A stretch of 64,000 bases of DNA, taken from the NCBI RefSeq assembly GCF_030435705.1, contig NZ_CP129381.1, forward strand, positions 62,001 to 126,000, given 5' to 3'. Below are positions 40,325 to 48,656 of this stretch, one piece after another. Position 1 is the stretch's first letter, and each line of letters begins with the position of its first letter. The notes under the pieces were generated by a model, which saw only the letters and a program-made list of their open reading frames with translations, had not been told where the DNA came from and ran no database searches. The DNA comes from Rhizobium sp. SSA_523 (GTDB taxonomy: Bacteria > Pseudomonadota > Alphaproteobacteria > Rhizobiales > Rhizobiaceae). The translations under genes were made by a program, and so were the position numbers.

Positions 40325-41278
40325 TCAGAGCCCGAACGGTCGGTTGCCGCCGCGCCAGCCCGAGGTTTTCAGGAAATCCTTCCAGGTAAGCGTGTCCGGA
40401 TTCAAGCGCCGGCTCCAATCCAGATCGTGTTCCCCGCCAAAATAGCCGTATTCGACAGCATATTCGACCATGCCGATCAGCTCCTGCACGAGGAGATCAT
40501 TAGCGCCGAACGCCGGAAAATAGTGCAGGAGTTCGTCGCGCGTGTAGGCGCTGCGATATTCGGCCTTGAGGCCTGTGACGGTCTGAAACGTGTCAACCAT
40601 TTCCCGTGGCGAAATGATATCGCCGACGATCGGCAGGGTCTTTCCCTTGAAAGTATCGGGATCGGAGAAGACAGAGAGCACGGCAGGTCCCGTTGCGGTC
40701 GTCGGGTCGACGAATGGTGCGCGGAAGTCTTCGGGAAGATAGATCGGCATGAGAAGCGTATCCCCCTTCACCTGGGGAACGTAATATTCGAGCAGGTTCG
40801 TGTAGAAGAATGCCAGCGACACGAATGAATGCGTCACGGGTAGGGTGCGGATATAGTCAGCGACCAGAGCCTTGTCGGTGAAATGCGGGCTGAATTTCCG
40901 GCCCCCGGTGATCTTGTCGACATTCTCCAAGGTCGAAAAGATGATGTGGCCGACGCCGGCCTCCACAGCAGCGTCGGCGAGCTGTTTGCCGAGCGCAAAT
41001 TCGGCATTGTCCTGCGGTTCAAGCTGAGGGGTCATCAGATAGGCGCCATCGGCACCCTGGAATGCTGCCACAAGATCCTTTTGATGACCGAGCCCAGGCG
41101 GCACCGCAACAATCTCTGCACCCAGGTCCGCCAACCCGCGGGCTTCCGTTGAATTGCGGTTTCTGGTCAAAGCGCGGACCCGATACTGTTTGCTGTTCAG
41201 CAAGGTCGTCGCGACGCTGCGTCCCTGCTTGCTGGTTGCGCCGACGATCGAAATGAGCGGTTTGTGGTCGTGAGACAT
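40325..41278 (-). CDS. NmrA-like NAD(P)-binding protein
   Basis: 317 residues. Rossmann site ISIVGATSKQGRSVATTLL, then AEIVAVPPGLGHQKDLVAAFQGADGAYLMT, split in the usual NmrA manner (GADGAYLMTP). The family contains redox-sensing regulators and isoflavone-type reductases. Divergent from the HxlR gene, a very common pairing in which HxlR represses the oxidoreductase until an electrophile or quinone appears. Confidence 0.87.
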   Translation of the reverse strand: MSHDHKPLISIVGATSKQGRSVATTLLNSKQYRVRALTRNRNSTEARGLADLGAEIVAVPPGLGHQKDLVAAFQGADGAYLMTPQLEPQDNAEFALGKQLADAAVEAGVGHIIFSTLENVDKITGGRKFSPHFTDKALVADYIRTLPVTHSFVSLAFFYTNLLEYYVPQVKGDTLLMPIYLPEDFRAPFVDPTTATGPAVLSVFSDPDTFKGKTLPIVGDIISPREMVDTFQTVTGLKAEYRSAYTRDELLHYFPAFGANDLLVQELIGMVEYAVEYGYFGGEHDLDWSRRLNPDTLTWKDFLKTSGWRGGNRPFGL

Positions 41279-41406
41279 CGAAGCTTGGGTCCTCGTCTAG
41301 GTTCAGGCATCGGAAGGGCGCATCCGGGCGTCGATGCGTCCGTCTTCCCATGCAAGCTACATAAGACTAAGCTGCGTCTGCAGTAAGTACGTACAAAGAG
41401 AGCATG

Positions 41407-41426
41407 TAGTATCATGAATGATAGTA
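41407..41426. promoter_or_regulatory. Inverted repeat over the start codon of the HxlR gene
   Basis: TAGTATCAT and ATGATAGTA flank a two-base centre, with one mismatch between the arms. The ATG at 41414 lies inside the left arm. A second symmetric GTACGTAC lies just upstream. It fits autoregulation by the dimeric HxlR protein. Confidence 0.5.
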
Positions 41427-41857
41427 CCCCCGTTAAGCGGATACGCCGTACAGCGACGAAGACCGGATGCGCGGTCGAGGCGACCATTTCGGTCATTGGC
41501 GGTGTCTGGAAACCTGTCATTCTCTTCCAGTTGCTTGGCGGCAAGATGCGATTCAACGCGATCTGTCGTCTCATTCCTGCAGCGACACCGCGAATGATCA
41601 CGCTTCAACTGAGGGAACTGGAGACCGACGGCATTATCCGCCGGATCATTTACCCGGAAGTGCCGCCCAAGGTGGAGTACGAGTTGACGGAGCTCGGCTT
41701 CTCACTGGAGCCTTTGCTGGTCAGCATGTGCGACTGGGGGGAAAGGCTGCAGGCCATGCATGGCATCGCCTGCGACACGGGAAATTGCAGGCCACGGTCT
41801 CGGGCGGTTTCGGCGGGCCAGCCGGATGCTTTCGCCCCGGCTACCGTCGGTGAGTGA
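41414..41857 (+). CDS. HxlR family transcriptional regulator
   Basis: 147 residues. CAVEATISVIGGVWKPVILFQLLGG is the family hallmark (Cys near residue 18 plus WK-x-ILFxL), followed by MRFNAICRLIPAATPRMITL and ELETDGIIRRIIY. The conserved N-terminal Cys may sense quinones or other electrophiles. Controls itself and probably the divergent NmrA gene. Confidence 0.9.
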   Translation: MNDSTPVKRIRRTATKTGCAVEATISVIGGVWKPVILFQLLGGKMRFNAICRLIPAATPRMITLQLRELETDGIIRRIIYPEVPPKVEYELTELGFSLEPLLVSMCDWGERLQAMHGIACDTGNCRPRSRAVSAGQPDAFAPATVGE

Positions 41858-41876
41858 CACTGGATAATAAAAGTCC

Positions 41877-41906
41877 GCGATGGCGCGGGTCCTCCGGCGC
41901 CATCGC
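41877..41906. terminator. Hairpin between convergent genes
   Basis: Perfect ten-base stem GCGATGGCGC with its complement and a ten-base loop, placed 19 bases from both the HxlR stop and the aldo/keto reductase stop. No T-run on either strand, so it may act as a shared barrier or need Rho. Confidence 0.5.
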
Positions 41907-41925
41907 CGCCGTATGGCTGCGCCGA

Positions 41926-43020
41926 TCACCAGCGTCGCACGTCCTGCCCGCCAAACAACTGGCTGATCGGCAGCTGGAAGATGAAATAGGGATTGATCAG
42001 CGGCATCGCCGTCGCCGCCTCCAATCGGGCCAGATGCGCAGGCGTGAGCGCCACATCGAACGCGGCGAGGTTCTGCTGCAACTGCTCCACCCGGCTGGCG
42101 CCGATCAGCACCGAGGACACGCCGGGCCTCTCCACAACCCATTTCAGCGCGACCTCAGCCGGCGAGCGGCCGATTTCCGATGCAATTGCCTTGACCACAT
42201 CGACGATATCGAAATTCCGCTCGGTAAACAGCATGCCGCCGAACGGATTGTCGCCGTTCAACCGGCCGCCGCTCCCTTCCGCGCTCACCTCGGCCCCGCG
42301 GTCCGGCATGGCCGCGGCACGCGCCGCGTCCGCAAGCTTGTCGCGGCCGTATTTGCCGGTCAGCATGCCGGCCGCGAGTGGGCTCCAGGGCACGAGGCCG
42401 AGACCGAGCTCCTGGCCCGCTGGAATGAGATCAAGTTCAACGCCGCGCTCGATCAGCGAATAGGCATATTGCAGACCGATCGGCTTTGGCAGGCCATGCG
42501 CCTTAGCAAGCATTGCGATCTTCGTGACATACCAGGCGGGCGTGTTGGAGAAGCCGTAATGCAGGATCTTTCCGGAGCGGACGCCTTGCGTCAGTGTCTC
42601 AAGAACCTCTTCCGCCGGCGTCGTGCGATCCCAGACATGGATCCAGTACATGTCGATATAATCCGTCTGCAGCCGCTTCAGCGAGCTTTCGATGGCCAGA
42701 CGGATGTTCTTCGCACCATTGCCGCCCCAGAGTGGCGTGCCCTGGCCGCGGGGAAAGCCGGATTTCGTGGCGATGACGAGGCGGTCGCGCTGCCTGCTAT
42801 CGGTTAGGAATCGACCCAGCATGGACTCGCTCTCCCCGCCGGAATAGATGTCGGCCGTGTCGATGAAATTTCCGCCGGCCTCCACATAGGCATCGAAAAG
42901 GGCGCGGGAGGTTGTCTCGCTGGCGCCCCAGCGCCCTGCGCCGAAGGTCATGGTGCCGAGCGAAAAGGGGCTGACGATCAGTCCGGATTTGCCAAGTGTG
43001 CGGTAGCTCGTGAGGTTCAT
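41926..43020 (-). CDS. Aldo/keto reductase
   Basis: 364 residues. MNLTSYRTLGKSGLIVSPFS start, catalytic Asp and Tyr in FIDTADIYSGGESE, Lys in VIATKSGF, His in DYIDMYWIHVWD, and the NADPH site PALKWV-type segment near VALKWVVERPGVSSVLIGAS. Reduces carbonyl groups with NADPH. Divergent from the LysR gene at 43117. GGAGA precedes the start. Confidence 0.9.
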   Translation of the reverse strand: MNLTSYRTLGKSGLIVSPFSLGTMTFGAGRWGASETTSRALFDAYVEAGGNFIDTADIYSGGESESMLGRFLTDSRQRDRLVIATKSGFPRGQGTPLWGGNGAKNIRLAIESSLKRLQTDYIDMYWIHVWDRTTPAEEVLETLTQGVRSGKILHYGFSNTPAWYVTKIAMLAKAHGLPKPIGLQYAYSLIERGVELDLIPAGQELGLGLVPWSPLAAGMLTGKYGRDKLADAARAAAMPDRGAEVSAEGSGGRLNGDNPFGGMLFTERNFDIVDVVKAIASEIGRSPAEVALKWVVERPGVSSVLIGASRVEQLQQNLAAFDVALTPAHLARLEAATAMPLINPYFIFQLPISQLFGGQDVRRW

Positions 43021-43116
43021 CTGCGGTCTCCTTCTGTCTTGTCACGGGATGTACGCGCATCAAGGCATGAGGATTAGCCCTTGCCGGTGGCATGAACCTG
43101 TGAGCAAGTTGCAGTA

Positions 43117-44007
43117 ATGGAACGCGGTGAACTCAATGATCTCCTGGCCTTCGAGGCGGTGGCCCGTGAGCGCAGCTTCACGCGCGCGGCGGCTATGCTC
43201 GGAATGTCACCCTCTGCGCTCAGCCATGCGATGCGCGGCCTGGAGGATAGGCTTGGCGTGCGTCTGCTTGCTCGCACCACGCGCAGCGTCGCCCCAACCG
43301 AGGCGGGCGAGCGCCTGTTGCAATCGCTTCGGCCGGCGCTGTCAGGGATCGAAGAAGGGCTGGAAGCGCTGCGGGACTGGCGGGACAATCCCTCGGGCAC
43401 TGTGCGCATCACCACCTTTGCCTATGCCGCCCGCATGGTTCTCTTGCCAAAGCTTCCCGCCTTCCTCCTCGCCCATCCGGATATTCGCGTGGAGGTCAAT
43501 ATTGACGACGGGCTGACGGACATTATTGCCTCGGGCTTCGATGCGGGCATCCGGCTGGGGGAGGCGGTGGCAAAGGATATGATTGCCGTGAGGCTCGGGC
43601 CGGACCTGCGCACCGTCGTGGTTGGAACGCCCGATTATTTCAGGCGGTATCCGCCGCCCGAAACCCCTTATGACCTCAGCCGCCATGCCTGCATCGGCTA
43701 TCGGCTGACGACCTCGGGCGGGCTCTTGCCCTGGGAGTTCGAGAAAGGTGGCAAGGACATCAGGATCTACACCGACGGACCGCTTGTCGCCAATGACGGC
43801 GACCTGCCTGCCGCCGCCGTTCGTGCCGGCGCGGGGCTCGGCTATATCATGGAACACGACGTGGCCGATGAAATCGCGTCCGGCGCGCTTGTCCAGGTTC
43901 TCGCCGACTGGTGCCCGGCCTTTCCGGGTTTCCACCTCTATCACCCCAGCCGACGGCAATCGCCGCCGGCACTGCGCGCACTGATCGCGGCGTTGAGAGC
44001 ACCGTGA
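43117..44007 (+). CDS. LysR family transcriptional regulator
   Basis: 296 residues. HTH SFTRAAAMLGMSPSALSHAM with GLEDRLGVRLLARTTRSVAP, and an effector domain with VNIDDGLTDIIASGFDAGIR. Divergent from the aldo/keto reductase gene, which is its probable target. Weak ribosome site. Confidence 0.9.
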   Translation: MERGELNDLLAFEAVARERSFTRAAAMLGMSPSALSHAMRGLEDRLGVRLLARTTRSVAPTEAGERLLQSLRPALSGIEEGLEALRDWRDNPSGTVRITTFAYAARMVLLPKLPAFLLAHPDIRVEVNIDDGLTDIIASGFDAGIRLGEAVAKDMIAVRLGPDLRTVVVGTPDYFRRYPPPETPYDLSRHACIGYRLTTSGGLLPWEFEKGGKDIRIYTDGPLVANDGDLPAAAVRAGAGLGYIMEHDVADEIASGALVQVLADWCPAFPGFHLYHPSRRQSPPALRALIAALRAP

Positions 44008-44046
44008 AAGCCCGCAACGGCAGACGATCATGATGTTTCGCCATCG

Positions 44047-45324
44047 TCAGTAGAACCACCGTGCGGGCACGGTGACGAGCGACGGGAACAGAACGAGCAG
44101 GAACATCAACACGAATTGCGCGATCATGAAGGGCATGACCCCGGCCACGACCTGATCCATCCGCAACTTCCCGACACCGGCTACGGTATTCAAGACAACG
44201 CCGACCGGCGGCGTGATCAATCCGATCGCGCAGTTGATCATGAAGAGAACGCCGAAATAGACGGGATCGATGCCCGCCGTTTTGACAAGCGGCATGAGCA
44301 CCGGCACCAGGATCAGGATAGTGGGCGAAAGATCGAGTGCCGTGCCGACCAGCATTACCAGGACCATGATCGCGATCATCAGCATGACAGGATTGTCGAT
44401 CAGTGGCTCGAGCAGGCTGATGACCTGCTGGGGAATGTTCGCAACGGTAATGAGCCAGGCGCTGACGGCGGCGGCCGCAACCAGGAACATCACGACTGCG
44501 CTCGTCCTCGCCGCATCCGAACAGGCTTTGTAAAGCTGCGCCGGCGATAGCTCGCGATAGAGGACCATGGAAACGAAAAGCGCATAAACCGCCGCAACAA
44601 CACCGGCTTCCGTCGGCGTGAAGACGCCCATTTTCAGGCCCGCAATGATGATGACGGGCAGACCGAGCGCAAACAGCGCCTCTCGCATCGCGGTCAGGAC
44701 TTCCATCTGCGACCTGCGCGGCAGAGGCTGAACGTCCTCCCGGCGGGACACCAACCACCATGTTAGGCACAGCGCCACTCCCAGCATGATGCCCGGCGCA
44801 ATGCCGGCCATGAAGAGGCGGGAAATGGAAACATTGGCCGTCACGCCGAAAATGATGAAGCCGATGCTCGGCGGAATAACGGGCGCGACAATCGACGAGG
44901 CCGCAACCAGGCCGGCGGAGCGTGCCGGATTGTGACCGGCGGCGTTCATCATCGGCAGCAGGAGCGCGGCAAGCATGGCCGCATCGGCAACGGCCGAGCC
45001 TGAGACCGCCGCCAGCATGAGGGCGGCAAGGATGGTGACATAGCCAAGCCCGCCATGAATATGGCCGACCAGCGTCATGGCGAAGTTGATCAGACGGCGG
45101 GACAGGCCGCCCGTATTCATGATTTCTCCAGCCAAGAGGAAGAACGGGACCGCAAGCAGTGGGTAGCTGTCTGCTCCATGGATGACGTTCTCGGCGATTA
45201 TCTGTGCGTCGAACATGCCCAGATGCCACATGAGGATCGCGCCCGAGACGAGGAGGGCGAATGCGATGGGAACGCCCACCGCCATGGCGGCGAGCAGGGA
45301 GGCGAGGAAGATCGTTATCGTCAC
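44047..45324 (-). CDS. dctM: TRAP transporter large permease (DctM)
   Basis: 425 residues and about twelve membrane helices, the ion-coupled channel subunit of a TRAP importer. Family motifs include AVPFFLLAGEIMNTGGLSRR, SGSAVADAAMLAALLLPMM and LITPPVGVVLNTVAGVGK. Start overlaps the DctQ stop by four bases. The substrate is set by the binding protein at 46536; C4-dicarboxylates, keto acids and sugar acids are all known for the family. Confidence 0.93.
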   Translation of the reverse strand: MTITIFLASLLAAMAVGVPIAFALLVSGAILMWHLGMFDAQIIAENVIHGADSYPLLAVPFFLLAGEIMNTGGLSRRLINFAMTLVGHIHGGLGYVTILAALMLAAVSGSAVADAAMLAALLLPMMNAAGHNPARSAGLVAASSIVAPVIPPSIGFIIFGVTANVSISRLFMAGIAPGIMLGVALCLTWWLVSRREDVQPLPRRSQMEVLTAMREALFALGLPVIIIAGLKMGVFTPTEAGVVAAVYALFVSMVLYRELSPAQLYKACSDAARTSAVVMFLVAAAAVSAWLITVANIPQQVISLLEPLIDNPVMLMIAIMVLVMLVGTALDLSPTILILVPVLMPLVKTAGIDPVYFGVLFMINCAIGLITPPVGVVLNTVAGVGKLRMDQVVAGVMPFMIAQFVLMFLLVLFPSLVTVPARWFY

Positions 45325-45821
45325 AGCTTTTCCTCCGCCACCATCGGCGAGCCGGGAAGGTCACCCCGCAGCAGACGGATCATTTGCTCGAGCAGCACTG
45401 CCGCGGCGGAGACGCCGAACACCACGCCTGATCCGTAGAACCACGCCACCGAAAGATCGCTCGATGGCGCCGTGACGTCCCAGTTCAGCATGGTCTGCGT
45501 CAACGATCCGGAAAACAGGAGCCAGCAAATCCACAGCATCAATGCCTGCGCGATCAGAAGGCAGATCAATTTGCCCCTCCGCCCAAGGCGGGAGATCAGG
45601 AAGTCAGTCCCCAGATGCTGGCGCTCGCGAAGTGCTGCAATGCTGGCAAAGAAGGTCAACCAGACGAACAGCCAACGGGAGAGCTCCTCGGCAACCGTGA
45701 TCCCTGAATTGAAGGCATAGCGGAGGACGACATTTCCAAAGACGAGCGCCACCATTATCGCCAGGAGGATGACGGCGATGACCTTCAATGCGCGGCAGTA
45801 GTGATAGATGAGCGCTTCCAT
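45321..45821 (-). CDS. dctQ: TRAP transporter small permease (DctQ)
   Basis: 166 residues with four membrane helices. Family motifs LVFGNVVLRYAFNSGITVAEELSRW in part (GNVVLRYAFN, EELSRWLFVWLTF) and LRERQHLGTDFLISRL. Forms the membrane complex with DctM. Confidence 0.9.
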   Translation of the reverse strand: MEALIYHYCRALKVIAVILLAIMVALVFGNVVLRYAFNSGITVAEELSRWLFVWLTFFASIAALRERQHLGTDFLISRLGRRGKLICLLIAQALMLWICWLLFSGSLTQTMLNWDVTAPSSDLSVAWFYGSGVVFGVSAAAVLLEQMIRLLRGDLPGSPMVAEEKL

Positions 45822-45856
45822 GCTCCAAACCCCAACCCGAATGACATTAAGCTGGC

Positions 45857-46531
45857 CTAGACGTCCTGCGGTGTCACGGCATGGACGAGCCTGAAGATGT
45901 CGGATCTCTGCTCCGACTGCGCCCCGTTCGAGATCAGGACGGCGGGACTGAGCGACGTCGCCCGGACATCTTCCAGCGCAGCACGACTATGGCCCGAGAG
46001 CAGCACGACCCAATCTGCAACGGCGTCACCGCCGCGGATCCGCTGTTCCGCCGTTTCCGAGGATTGCGGCGTATCGGTTCTCACGAGATGTGCGCCGACG
46101 ATGCCCACCTGTTCAAGCGAGGCGATCAGCGAGGTCTTCAAGAAGGTCTCCAGCGCATTGTCCTGACCGGGCATCGGGGAGAGCCTGATCGTTGCCATAT
46201 AGGTGGCGATGCCGCAGCCGCTGCTGGCAACGATCCTGCTTTGACTTCGGATCATGCCGCTATGCCGCGGCATCATCTTCGTTGACCAGGAAGTGGGATT
46301 GTTCAGCCGAGCCAGATAGGCATCGGATGTGAGCGTATCGTAGCTTTCCAGTTCGTACATGACGAAGAAATCGCCATTGCCCTCCCGCTGCCACCGTGAA
46401 CCACGGTGGAAGCCTGGAATGCCGAGACGCTCCGGGAGATGCTCCTTTGAATGCCATTCGTGGAATTCGGTTCGATATTCGTCGGCCACGGTCCACCACA
46501 TGACGACAGCGGCATTACCCAGGATCGGCAT
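45857..46531 (-). CDS. Protein with two predicted dimeric alpha/beta-barrel domains, function unknown
   Basis: 224 residues from the ATG at 46531, four bases after the DctP stop. The N-terminal half contains EFHEWHSKEHLPERLGIPGF, the conserved His-rich core of EthD-like small barrels, and YELESYDTLTSDAYLARLN. The second half (GIATYMATIRLSPMPGQDNA onward) repeats the fold in degenerate form. Such proteins often sit with aromatic or dicarboxylate catabolic genes. Its position inside a TRAP operon suggests it handles the imported compound. I do not recognise a specific function. Confidence 0.75.
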   Translation of the reverse strand: MPILGNAAVVMWWTVADEYRTEFHEWHSKEHLPERLGIPGFHRGSRWQREGNGDFFVMYELESYDTLTSDAYLARLNNPTSWSTKMMPRHSGMIRSQSRIVASSGCGIATYMATIRLSPMPGQDNALETFLKTSLIASLEQVGIVGAHLVRTDTPQSSETAEQRIRGGDAVADWVVLLSGHSRAALEDVRATSLSPAVLISNGAQSEQRSDIFRLVHAVTPQDV

Positions 46532-46535
46532 GCTC

Positions 46536-47549
46536 TCAACCGCCCTTTCGCATTTTCTCAAGTTCGGCCTGAGCCTTGCCCATCACGGATGCGCCGGCTT
46601 CCGACGCGAACTTGTCGACTACGGGCTTGGACGCGGCCCGCAGTTCCTCGACCTGGGCCGGGGTCAGTTCATTGACCTCCATGGCCTTGCCGAGATTCTG
46701 GATGGCGGTTGCTTCCTGCTCCTGCACCAGCTTGCGGCCAAGTTCCTTTGCGTCGGCGGCCGCGTCCGAAATGATCTTCTGCTCATCGGGCGAAAGCGAT
46801 TTCCACGCTTTGCCGCTCATGAGGAATGGCATGCCGGTATAGATATGTCGGGTAATCGAGAGGTATTTCTGCACTTCGGCGAACTTGGCGGATGTGATGA
46901 CCGCCAAGGGATTATCCTGGCCATCGATGGCACCCGACTCTAGTGCGCCATAGACCTCGCCGAATGTCATCGGCACGGGGTTTGCGCCCAGTTGCTTGAA
47001 CAGATCGATGTAAACCGGTGCCGCGATCACGCGCAGCTTCAGCCCTGAAAAGTCCTTGACCGACGTGATGGGCCGCTTGCTGTTCGTCATATTGCGAAAG
47101 CCGAGATCCCAGACGCCCAAGCCGTGGATGTTCGAAGCCTCCAGCTTGCTCATCAGCTCCGTTCCGACCGGGCCGTCGCTCAGGGCATAGGCCTCTGCCG
47201 AGTTGTTGAACATGAAGGGAAGGTCGAAGACCATGAATTCCTTGTTGATCCCGGCAAGCAGACCAGTCGCCATGATGGTGAAATCAAGGGTGCCGCCGCG
47301 TACCGCGGAGAGGTTCTGCTGGTCGCTTCCGAGCACCGCGCCCGGATAGAACGAGACTTTGAGCTTGCCGCCGCTTTTCTCCGCGACGTCGTCTGCGAAT
47401 TTCTTGCCCGCGACGCCGAGCGGATGGTCCGCGGCAAGGCTCATCGCAAACTTCAACTCGCGCACCTCCTGACCATTGGCGGAAAACGCCAACAGCGAGA
47501 GAGCCACACTCATCATCAAGCCGCAGGCGCGGCGGGTCATCGTCGTCAT
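46536..47549 (-). CDS. dctP: TRAP transporter substrate-binding protein (DctP)
   Basis: 337 residues. Signal peptide with GLMMSVALSLLAFSANG, cleavage near NGQ. DctP features: KFAMSLAADHPLGVAGKKFAD in part (SLAADHPLGVAGKKFA), the Arg-containing ligand loop FSGLKLRVIAAPVYIDLFK with LGANPVPMTFGEVYGALESG. First gene of the transport operon, divergent from the IclR gene. Confidence 0.92.
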   Translation of the reverse strand: MTTMTRRACGLMMSVALSLLAFSANGQEVRELKFAMSLAADHPLGVAGKKFADDVAEKSGGKLKVSFYPGAVLGSDQQNLSAVRGGTLDFTIMATGLLAGINKEFMVFDLPFMFNNSAEAYALSDGPVGTELMSKLEASNIHGLGVWDLGFRNMTNSKRPITSVKDFSGLKLRVIAAPVYIDLFKQLGANPVPMTFGEVYGALESGAIDGQDNPLAVITSAKFAEVQKYLSITRHIYTGMPFLMSGKAWKSLSPDEQKIISDAAADAKELGRKLVQEQEATAIQNLGKAMEVNELTPAQVEELRAASKPVVDKFASEAGASVMGKAQAELEKMRKGG

Positions 47550-47638
47550 GATATTCCTCCCGTGAGAGAGCCTCCCGCCCTCTTCGACCAGTGCAGGATA
47601 CTGAAAACTCGAGCCTAGTCCACAAAAATATGACGCTG

Positions 47639-47670
47639 TTCAATTTTTGAATGACTTTCAATTTTTGCAA
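47639..47670. promoter_or_regulatory. Candidate IclR operator, two repeated boxes
   Basis: Boxes TTCAATTTTTGAA and TTTCAATTTTTGCAA carry TCAATTTTTG 18 bases apart; the first is an inverted TTCA/TGAA repeat. They lie in the 150-base gap between DctP and the IclR gene, where the regulator should act on both. Confidence 0.55.
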
Positions 47671-47718
47671 TACTGGCGTAATGGTATATGGCCAGACGAG
47701 CCAGGGAGGATGATGGAA

Positions 47719-48522
47719 ATGAGCGGCGCGATCGATAAGACCCTTGGAATTTTGGAATATCTGGCCAGGCGCCCGGAAGGAGCGGAGCTTGGAGAGATCG
47801 GGACCGACCTCAACCAGTCGCGCAGCGGATGCCACCGGACGCTGAACGAACTCATCTCGTATGGATATGTGCGCCAGACGGCAAAAGGCGCCTATCGGCT
47901 GACGACGAAACTGCCGGCCATGGGGGTCAACTGGCTCAGCAAGTCGGGACTTGTCGATATCGCTCAACCCACGCTGCAGCGGCTCGCCGAGAAGTCAGGA
48001 GAGATGGTGCGGCTGGGTATTGTCGATGGCGACAGACTCACCCTGATCACGAAAGCCCAGGGTCCGAATTCCGGCGTGGTCTACGATCCGGATCTCGGCA
48101 TAGATCTAAAACTCTCCTGCAGCGCCGCCGGCCACGCATTGCTGACTACCCTGACAGATGAGGAGGCCACAATGGCCGTCAGTCGCCAGGGATTCGGTCA
48201 ACCGAAGGATTTCGGTCCCAATGCCCCGACGACGATCCCGACGCTGCTTGCAATGCTGCAGGAGCATCGTCGCCGCGGCTTCAGCCTCATCAAGGAAGTC
48301 TACGCACCGGGAATGAATTCGATGGCCGCCCCGGTCCAGCGGCGTGGCGAAGGCGTGACTGCTGCCGTTGTGATCGCCGGACCCGCGATCCGCTTCACCG
48401 AGAAACGCATGCTCGCGTGTGGCGTGGATCTGCTGGCGGCCGTCGCCGAACTTGCATTGCTTGGTAACGCATCGCCGCTTCTGGAAGCTCAGGGTCGGGG
48501 CACATGGGGAAACAAGGGATAG
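47719..48522 (+). CDS. IclR family transcriptional regulator
   Basis: 267 residues from the ATG at 47719, which is correctly spaced from GGGAGG at 47704; upstream in-frame ATGs at 47710 and 47713 are too close. N-terminal HTH TLGILEYLARRPEGAELGEI with LNQSRSGCHRTLNELISYGYV, and a GAF-like effector domain (MVRLGIVDGDRLTLITKAQG). Divergent from the TRAP operon. Confidence 0.9.
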   Translation: MSGAIDKTLGILEYLARRPEGAELGEIGTDLNQSRSGCHRTLNELISYGYVRQTAKGAYRLTTKLPAMGVNWLSKSGLVDIAQPTLQRLAEKSGEMVRLGIVDGDRLTLITKAQGPNSGVVYDPDLGIDLKLSCSAAGHALLTTLTDEEATMAVSRQGFGQPKDFGPNAPTTIPTLLAMLQEHRRRGFSLIKEVYAPGMNSMAAPVQRRGEGVTAAVVIAGPAIRFTEKRMLACGVDLLAAVAELALLGNASPLLEAQGRGTWGNKG

Positions 48523-48656
48523 GGACGGACCGATTCTGCGACCGAACCGCGGCTCGCACGTCACCGCCGCGGCAGGTCGCCGGACCCTCCGGCGGCACTT
48601 TCCGGCACTTTCCGGCAGTCTTGATGATCGTGCCCGCGAAGCGGGGCGGCCGCTGA

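Noticed and set aside
43847..45364. 505-codon minus-strand frame over the DctM gene
   Set aside because: Low-complexity Arg/Gly/His composition and full overlap with the well-supported DctM frame.
48590..48625. Short tandem repeat of TTCCGGCAC units
   Set aside because: Only two to three imperfect copies between convergent genes; probably replication slippage with no visible function.
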